DNA of 10,722 nt from Prolixibacteraceae bacterium (GTDB lineage Bacteria > Bacteroidota > Bacteroidia > Bacteroidales > Prolixibacteraceae), in NCBI GenBank assembly GCA_014380255.1, contig JACMKG010000084.1:1-10722 (forward strand). Direction: 5' to 3'. The notes beneath the pieces were generated by a model. That model was given only the letters and a program-made list of their open reading frames with translations. It was not told where the DNA came from and made no database searches. Of this stretch, positions 5,210-10,722 are shown in pieces. The translations under genes and the position numbers were made by a program. Each line of letters starts with the position of its first letter. Within the stretch, counting starts at the first letter, position 1.

Positions 5210-7656
5210 TGTTTGAACCTATTTCCAGATTCATATTAAAGAACAGGATTTTATTGATTGTAATCCTTGCCCTGAGTACAGCCTTTATGGCTTACAAGGG
5301 TAAAGACGTGAAGCTGTCATACGAAAATTCCTCTTTATTACCCGACAGAGACAGCACAAAGCTTGAATACCTTGAATTTAAAAAGCTGTTCGGCGAAGAT
5401 GGCAATGTGATTGTTATTGGGGCAGTGAATCCCGATATATTTACCCTTGACCAGTTTAATGCCTGGGCGGATTTAGGGAATACCCTGGGTCAGGTGGATG
5501 GAGTGCGTGAAGTTTTAAGCATATCAAAGGCTATCAACCTGGTTAAAAATGATTCTACCCACCAGTTTGATGTGCTTCCGCTAGTAAATAAAAAAGCCGG
5601 TTCACAAGCAGAAGTGGACAGTCTGAAAAATCAACTGCTGAATCTTAAGATATACGAGGGGCTGCTTTATAATTCAAAGACCCATGCCACCCTAATGACG
5701 CTTACGCTCGATAAGCAGAAGCTGAATGATATTAGCCGCATTGCATTGATTGATCAGATTGTAAAAGAAGTAGAGGCTTACCGCACGCAAAACAAGGTGG
5801 AAGTTCATTATTCGGGGATGCCTTATATCCGGACAGTGACTATGCAAAAGGTAAAACAGGAGCTTTTCCTTTTTATCATTATGAGCATAGCTGTTGCAGC
5901 TTTTATCATGTTTCTGTTTTTCCGCTCCCTGAAGGTGGTTTTCAGTTCCCTGTTGGTTGTCGGGATAAGTATCCTGTGGGTTTTGGGGACGACCGTTTTG
6001 TTTAATTTCAAGATAACGATACTAACCGGCGTCATACCCTCGCTCATCGTAATTATCGTGATCGAGAATTGCATTTACATCCTGAATAAATACCACTGGG
6101 AGTTCAGAAGCCACGGCAATAAGATGAGAGCCTTGGCACAGGTGATCCAACGCATCGGCTTTGCCTCACTGATGACCAATGCTGCCACGGCCTTAGGCTT
6201 TGCCGCCTTTATCCTGGTGCCAAACCAGATGCTGCGTGAATTTGGGGTGGTTACCTCGATCAATATCATGGTTTTATATGTCCTGAGCATTATCTTGCTA
6301 CCAATCATATTCAGCCTAGTTGAACCTCCGAAGGCAAAGCATCTGAAACATCTTGACAGTAATTTCTTTGGAGCCGTTTTAGATAAAGTGATGTATCTGA
6401 TCAGTTATCGCCGCAAACTGATCTACGGCATTGCAGCGGGCCTTGTACTGATCGGTGGAGTTGGGCTGTGGATGATGAAAACATCCGGTAAAATAGTAGA
6501 CGATTTCAGGGATGATGACCCCATATACATGGATCTTAAATTCTTTGAGAATCATTTTGGCGGAGTGATGCCATTCGAGATTTCGGTGGATACCAAAAAG
6601 AAGAACGGGGTAATGACTTATTCAACCATTCAGAAAATTAACCAGCTTCAGGATGTAATCAACCAGCATCCTGAATTTTCCAAGCCCCTTTCACTTATAG
6701 AAGTATTTAAATTTGCCCGCCAGTCATACTATGGAGGTGATTCGAGCAAATACTCGCTTCCCAGTTCCATGGAGAAAAACTTCATTCTTAGCTATATTCC
6801 CCAGAACATGGAAAACAAGGGAGGTGGCCTGCTTAAATCTTTTCTGGACAGTTCCAAGCAGATTACCCGGGTAAGTTTCCAGATGGCTGATGTGGGTACC
6901 AAGCATATGGATTCGCTGATGGCCTCCATAAAGCCACAGGTTGACAGCATCTTCGACCCTGCCAAATTTGATGTAAAACTGACAGGCAACAGTGTAGTGT
7001 ATGCCAAAGGAACCAATTTCCTGATCCGTAATTTATTTGAAAGCGTAGGTATTGCCATCCTTTTGATCTCACTGCTGATGGCTCTGCTCTTTTCATCGTT
7101 ACGTATGATACTGGTATCCATGATTCCAAATATCATTCCACTGCTTATTACAGCCGCCATCATGGGCTTTGCAGGTATTCCCATTAAGCCCTCGACAATC
7201 ATTGTCTTCAGCATAGCATTGGGCATCTCGGTCGATAATGCCATTCAATATCTTTCGCGTTACAGGCATGAGCTTAAAGTAACCAACGGGAATATCAAGC
7301 AATCGGCTCTCAGCGCTTTGCATGAAGCGGGCTTCAGTATGATTTACACCAGTATCGTGCTGGTCCTTGGCTTTAGTGTATTTATCGTTTCCGAGTTTGG
7401 AGGCACACAGGCTCTGGGGATACTTATTTCGACAACCTTGCTCATTGCCATGTTTTTCAATATCATGGTACTTCCTTCGTTGTTGCTTTCACTTGACAAG
7501 CGCTTGATGAGCAAGGCCTTCACGGAGCCTATTATTGAAATATATGATGAGGATGATGAAACCAATACCACTGATTTTGACGCTGAGTTCCCTGAGCAGG
7601 ATCCTGTAACTGTTCCAGCTACCGAAAAAGTAATCAGCAATGAACGTTTTAAGTAA
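5209..7656 (+). CDS. RND-superfamily exporter, MMPL/Patched-like (COG1033 type)
   Basis: This 815-residue inner-membrane protein has the duplicated RND plan: TM1 (about 13-29), a periplasmic loop (30-215), TM2-6 (218-370), TM7 (404-422), a second loop (423-608), TM8-12 (610-763), then a cytoplasmic tail. The TM4-like helices carry the acidic residues expected for ion coupling: E286-N287 in the first half and D676-N677 (GISVDNAIQYLSRY) in the second. Such proteins lack the large loops of drug-efflux RND pumps and mostly export lipids, hopanoids or other hydrophobic molecules. The substrate here is unknown. The tail (773-815) is strongly acidic (D/E-rich from 777). No membrane-fusion or outer-membrane partner is encoded beside it. 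A secreted esterase gene follows after 57 bp. The start follows directly from a 29-codon ORF through a TGATG overlap. Confidence 0.9.
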   Translation: MFEPISRFILKNRILLIVILALSTAFMAYKGKDVKLSYENSSLLPDRDSTKLEYLEFKKLFGEDGNVIVIGAVNPDIFTLDQFNAWADLGNTLGQVDGVREVLSISKAINLVKNDSTHQFDVLPLVNKKAGSQAEVDSLKNQLLNLKIYEGLLYNSKTHATLMTLTLDKQKLNDISRIALIDQIVKEVEAYRTQNKVEVHYSGMPYIRTVTMQKVKQELFLFIIMSIAVAAFIMFLFFRSLKVVFSSLLVVGISILWVLGTTVLFNFKITILTGVIPSLIVIIVIENCIYILNKYHWEFRSHGNKMRALAQVIQRIGFASLMTNAATALGFAAFILVPNQMLREFGVVTSINIMVLYVLSIILLPIIFSLVEPPKAKHLKHLDSNFFGAVLDKVMYLISYRRKLIYGIAAGLVLIGGVGLWMMKTSGKIVDDFRDDDPIYMDLKFFENHFGGVMPFEISVDTKKKNGVMTYSTIQKINQLQDVINQHPEFSKPLSLIEVFKFARQSYYGGDSSKYSLPSSMEKNFILSYIPQNMENKGGGLLKSFLDSSKQITRVSFQMADVGTKHMDSLMASIKPQVDSIFDPAKFDVKLTGNSVVYAKGTNFLIRNLFESVGIAILLISLLMALLFSSLRMILVSMIPNIIPLLITAAIMGFAGIPIKPSTIIVFSIALGISVDNAIQYLSRYRHELKVTNGNIKQSALSALHEAGFSMIYTSIVLVLGFSVFIVSEFGGTQALGILISTTLLIAMFFNIMVLPSLLLSLDKRLMSKAFTEPIIEIYDEDDETNTTDFDAEFPEQDPVTVPATEKVISNERFK

Positions 7657-7713
7657 AACTATCTATAGACTAAGGTATATTTTATAAAGTAAACTGACTT
7701 GAATCAAACTTCT

Positions 7714-9009
7714 ATGAAAAAATTAAATCTGCTGCTAATTCTTTGTATCCTGCTGTCAGGATATATTTCAATGGCTCAGAATCAAATTTTTGAGCTAAAA
7801 CAATCCAATGCTACGGGCATTTATAAGAAAGGTGAAAAAATCAGGGTGTATGCTTTTGTGACAACTCCTGCCACTGATTCCCTTCAAGTGATTGTTCGCA
7901 AAAACAATGACCAAGTTGTTTCTAATAAAGCATATTTACCTGCCGCCGACTCCATTCTTATTTACGAAGGTTCTTCTTCCAAGCCCTGTTCCTTTATGGT
8001 GGAAACAAAGCTTAAGGAACAGAAAAAAGGCATCGGGATGATTGTTGACCCGTATAAATTAAAACCAGGGACCAAATACCCAAAGGGATTAAATGCATAC
8101 TGGGAAAAGGAAAAGAAAGAACTCAAGGCCCTTCCCCTGGATGTTAAATTTGGCAAGAATGAAAGCTCTGACTATGTGTACGTTTGTTTTGATACTGAAA
8201 TCAACTGTACAGGCCCAAAGCCTGCACGTGGTTATTTTGCTATGCCATTTAAAGCAGCTCCAAAGTCACTTCCCATTGTATTGTTGGTTCACGCTGCCGG
8301 TGTAAAAGGATCGTGGTGTAAATCAAAGCCTGAGGAGGCTTTAAAGTATGCAAAGATGGGAAAAGGCGCTTTGGTTTTTGACCTGAATGCACATGGAATG
8401 CTGAACGGTCAGCCCGATGAATATTACAACCAACTGGAAGCCGGTGAACTGAAGGATTATTACATTCAAGGTCTGGAAAGCAAAGAAGATATTTATTTCA
8501 GGGGAATGTACCTGCGTTTGATGCGAACGCTTGATTTTATTACCACCCTGCCTGAATGGGATGGCCAACGGATCCTGGTAATTGGCGAAAGCCAGGGTGG
8601 GGGACAGGCACTGGCCGCTGCAGGGCTTGATAAGAGGGTAAGTGCTGTAGTGGCTACTGTTCCGGCTATGTGCGACTGGGGAGGTACCCTGGTGGGACGT
8701 AAAGGAGGATGGCCTCAGCTTTTCGAACGTGCAGGTGATAAGCAGAAAATGATGAAAACACTTCCTTATTTTGATACAGCTCATCTTTTACGCAATTCAA
8801 AGGCTACCATCGTTGTTGAGGTGGGTTTAATTGATAATACCTGTCCTTCGACTTCTATCTATGCTGCCATTAACCAGGCAAAGGGAAAAGTAATTGTTTA
8901 CCCGGTGCCGTATCGTGAACATAGCTGGCCTGCGCCTGCTGATCGTCCACATTGGGATAAAAATGTATTTGGACCTAAGAATGCTTTTGTGGAAAGTTAT
9001 CTGAAATAA
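7714..9009 (+). CDS. Secreted CE7-type carbohydrate esterase (acetylxylan esterase-like)
   Basis: The 431-residue product has a Sec signal peptide (hydrophobic 5-18, cleavage likely after A21 in S-M-A), an N-terminal beta-rich domain (about 24-110), and an alpha/beta-hydrolase domain (about 140-431). The nucleophile elbow is G-E-S-Q-G (291-295, Ser293), followed by the acid Asp374 in GLIDNTCP and His403 in R-E-H-S. The GLIDNTCP block resembles the T. maritima CE7 acetyl esterase. The CE7 RGQ motif is replaced by N-A-H-G-M (225-229), and the usual His-Glu after the catalytic His is His-Ser. The family removes acetyl groups from xylan, xylo-oligosaccharides or cephalosporin C. The substrate here is not determined. 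The ATG at 7714 gives a clean signal peptide; an upstream TTG at 7699 adds only NQTS-type residues. It follows the exporter by 57 bp and may share its transcript. Confidence 0.88.
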   Translation: MKKLNLLLILCILLSGYISMAQNQIFELKQSNATGIYKKGEKIRVYAFVTTPATDSLQVIVRKNNDQVVSNKAYLPAADSILIYEGSSSKPCSFMVETKLKEQKKGIGMIVDPYKLKPGTKYPKGLNAYWEKEKKELKALPLDVKFGKNESSDYVYVCFDTEINCTGPKPARGYFAMPFKAAPKSLPIVLLVHAAGVKGSWCKSKPEEALKYAKMGKGALVFDLNAHGMLNGQPDEYYNQLEAGELKDYYIQGLESKEDIYFRGMYLRLMRTLDFITTLPEWDGQRILVIGESQGGGQALAAAGLDKRVSAVVATVPAMCDWGGTLVGRKGGWPQLFERAGDKQKMMKTLPYFDTAHLLRNSKATIVVEVGLIDNTCPSTSIYAAINQAKGKVIVYPVPYREHSWPAPADRPHWDKNVFGPKNAFVESYLK

Positions 9010-9176
9010 AGAATCAATTAAAGGGTCATTTGCGTGCATTTAAGCACAGTTTGGTTGTAGTATTGAATATGGGCCTACGAAGGTTGAAGGGTGGTTAAAT
9101 TCTAAGAAACATGCCTTTGCTTGCCTTGGTTGAATTGCCCTTAAAGTACATTACCTATTTCCGAGATATAAAACAG

Positions 9177-9210
9177 AAAACCCCTTTCCGCAGAAACGGA
9201 AAGGGGTTTT
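9177..9210. terminator. Bidirectional intrinsic terminator between esterase and maeB
   Basis: Arms 9177-9190 (AAAACCCCTTTCCG) and 9197-9210 form a perfect 14-bp stem with a 6-base loop. T-rich tails follow in both directions: TTTTGCTTTAAT on the + strand and TTTTCTGTTTTAT on the - strand. It lies 20 bp past the maeB stop and 167 bp past the esterase stop, so it can end both convergent transcripts. Confidence 0.92.
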
Positions 9211-9229
9211 GCTTTAATAAATACTCAGA

Positions 9230-10722
9230 TTATGAATTTGATGATTTCTTATTCTGCATATTCTTCATTTTTTGTTCTTCTACCTGGGCATCAATTACCG
9301 CAATGGTAACCATGTTAAGGATATCGCGCACCGAGCTTTCGACATTCAGGATATGAATTGGCTTTTTCAAGCCCATCTGTATTGGACCAATGGTTTCACT
9401 CATCCCTATTTCAAGCATCAGCTTGTAGGAAATATTCGCTGAACTGAGGTTTGGGAAGATAAGCGCATTCACGTTCTTCCCGTCGATTTTAGAGAACGGG
9501 AACTTCTCGTGGCGCAATTCCTTGTCCAATGCGAAATTCACCTGCATCTCACCGTCGATAAGCATTTCGGGGTTATTCTTGTGCAGGTATTCCACAGCCT
9601 CGTGTACCATGGCCGGACTGCCTGAATTACGCTCTCCGAAATTGGAATACGAAAGCATGGCCATTACCGGTTCGGTATTGAAAAGTGTTACCGCATCGTG
9701 TGTAAGCTTGGCAATGTCAATCAGTGTTTCTTTGGAAGGGTGATTGTTGACCATCGTATCGGCAAAGAAGAAGGTTCCCAGCTTGGTGGTCACGATGTTC
9801 AGTCCACCGATGTGACGCAGGCCTTCACGCATACCAACAATCTCGATGGCAGGAATGATGGCATCCTGGTATTTGGTGTATACGCCGGTTATAAATGCAT
9901 CAGCATCACCGGCTTCTACCATCATCATACCAAAATAATTGCGGTCGAACATCTTCTCATAAGCCTCATTGTAAGTCATCCCTTCACGCTGACGTTTTTC
10001 AGTAAGCATCTTGGCATACCTTTTACGGGTGCTTTCTTCGCGGTCGTGGCGAAGGTTTACAATTTCAACCCCTTCCAGTTCAATACTATTCTTGCGGATT
10101 TTCTTTCCTATGATTTCTTCATTTCCCAAAAGAATCGGGATGCAGATACCTTCCGTACGAGCAACCTGTGCGGCCTTAAGCATGTTGATATGGTTAGCTT
10201 CTGCAAATACCACGCGCTTTGGATTTTCTTTGGCCTTATCGGTTAATCCACGGATCAGCTTGTTGTCAAGGCCCATTCGCTGGCGCAGCTCATCTTCATA
10301 TTTATTCCAATCAGTAATAGGCCTGCGTGCTACTCCACTTTCAATGGCTGCCCTGGCAACAGCAGGAGCAACGGTTACCAGAAGGCGGGGATCCAGCGGT
10401 TTAGGGATGATGTACTGGCGGCCAAAGCTTAGATGACTTGTATTGTATGCGGCAGTTACCACTTCGGGAACAGGTTTTTTAGCCAGGGCAGCTATGGCAC
10501 GAACAGCGGCTACTTTCATTTCCTCGTTTATAGCGGTAGACCTGACATCCAGGGCACCCCGGAAGATATAGGGAAAGCCCAGCACGTTGTTCACCTGGTT
10601 GGGATGATCGCTTCGGCCGGTGGCAAAGATGATATCAGCACGAGAAGCAATGGCATCGGCATAAGAGATTTCAGGATTTGGATTGGCTAGGGCAAATACA
10701 ATAGGATTTTCAGCCATTGAAC
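9230..10722 (-). CDS. maeB: NADP-type malic enzyme with C-terminal phosphotransacetylase-like domain, 5'-truncated
   Basis: MaeB converts malate to pyruvate and CO2 with reduction of NAD(P)+, linking the TCA cycle to pyruvate and supplying NADPH. About 496 C-terminal residues are visible of a family near 760. Counting from the Met codon at 10717, the first part is the end of the cofactor-binding domain: ANPNPEI (11-17) and FATGRSDHPNQVNNVLGFPY (31-50). The second part, from about 168, is a phosphotransacetylase-like domain with FAEANHINMLKAA (171-183), FADTMVNN (318-325), SYSNFGERNSGS (356-367) and FPNLSSANISYK (421-432). In characterised MaeB proteins this domain is thought to sense acetyl-CoA instead of catalysing. 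The Met at 10717 is internal: the frame stays open to the window edge, and the malic domain with its active site lies beyond it. A short polar Lys/Asn/Ser tail ends the protein. Confidence 0.95.
   Translation of the reverse strand, partial: SMAENPIVFALANPNPEISYADAIASRADIIFATGRSDHPNQVNNVLGFPYIFRGALDVRSTAINEEMKVAAVRAIAALAKKPVPEVVTAAYNTSHLSFGRQYIIPKPLDPRLLVTVAPAVARAAIESGVARRPITDWNKYEDELRQRMGLDNKLIRGLTDKAKENPKRVVFAEANHINMLKAAQVARTEGICIPILLGNEEIIGKKIRKNSIELEGVEIVNLRHDREESTRKRYAKMLTEKRQREGMTYNEAYEKMFDRNYFGMMMVEAGDADAFITGVYTKYQDAIIPAIEIVGMREGLRHIGGLNIVTTKLGTFFFADTMVNNHPSKETLIDIAKLTHDAVTLFNTEPVMAMLSYSNFGERNSGSPAMVHEAVEYLHKNNPEMLIDGEMQVNFALDKELRHEKFPFSKIDGKNVNALIFPNLSSANISYKLMLEIGMSETIGPIQMGLKKPIHILNVESSVRDILNMVTIAVIDAQVEEQKMKNMQNKKSSNS

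Noticed and set aside
6792..7244. 150-codon - strand open frame opposite the exporter
   Set aside because: It overlaps the conserved TM8-10 region of the exporter and its translation is a reverse-complement artefact.
7699..7713. TTG start five codons upstream of the esterase ATG
   Set aside because: It adds polar residues in front of a clean signal peptide that begins M-K-K at 7714; ATG is the better choice.
9698..10436. Long + strand open frames opposite maeB (up to 182 codons)
   Set aside because: They are antisense shadows of the well-conserved maeB frame, with low-complexity, Cys/Ser/Phe-rich translations and no family resemblance.

Overview
The window looks like ordinary chromosome from a member of the Bacteroidota, probably near the Bacteroidales/Marinilabiliales. 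The reasons are the prfA-pyrF gene pair, a clear Bacteroidota-type promoter (TTTG, 20 bp, TACATTTG) in front of apbE, starts without strong Shine-Dalgarno sequences, a Bacteroidota-style secreted CE7 esterase, and moderate-to-low GC. The species is not identifiable by eye.

Layout. Positions 1-1635 hold the 3' part of prfA (peptide chain release factor 1) and complete pyrF (type 2 orotidine 5'-phosphate decarboxylase). They lie on the + strand, separated by a 126-bp spacer with two short tandem duplications and a perfect 17-bp hairpin. A strong intrinsic terminator follows (1750-1806). Then comes a gene-poor stretch (1636-2254) with an array of TTCGAA motifs spaced exactly 11 bp apart. A small VTT/DedA-like membrane protein lies on the - strand (2255-2830) and diverges from apbE, a lipoprotein FAD:protein FMN transferase (3067-4089). 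apbE runs tail to tail, with 2 bp between stop codons, into a secreted glycerophosphodiester phosphodiesterase on the - strand (4092-4862). After a 346-bp divergent intergenic region, a 12-TM RND/MMPL-family exporter (5209-7656) and a secreted CE7-type carbohydrate esterase (7714-9009) follow on the + strand. A bidirectional terminator (9177-9210) separates the esterase from the 3' two thirds of a MaeB-type malic enzyme with a C-terminal phosphotransacetylase-like domain, which runs off the right edge on the - strand.

How the genes work together. prfA-pyrF is a housekeeping pair for translation termination and pyrimidine synthesis. apbE, the phosphodiesterase, the exporter and the esterase all act at or beyond the inner membrane: flavinylation, phosphodiester scavenging, lipid or drug export, and ester hydrolysis. 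They do not form one recognisable pathway. The exporter and esterase are close enough (57 bp) to be co-transcribed. MaeB is central carbon metabolism.

I did not find a new defence, mobile or biosynthetic system, an insertion sequence, tRNA, rRNA or CRISPR array. The observations most worth checking are non-coding or at motif level: the 11-bp-period array, a possible short standalone transcript ending at the 1750-1806 terminator, the duplicated hairpin spacer between prfA and pyrF, a 29-codon ORF whose stop overlaps the exporter start, and non-canonical CE7 motifs.
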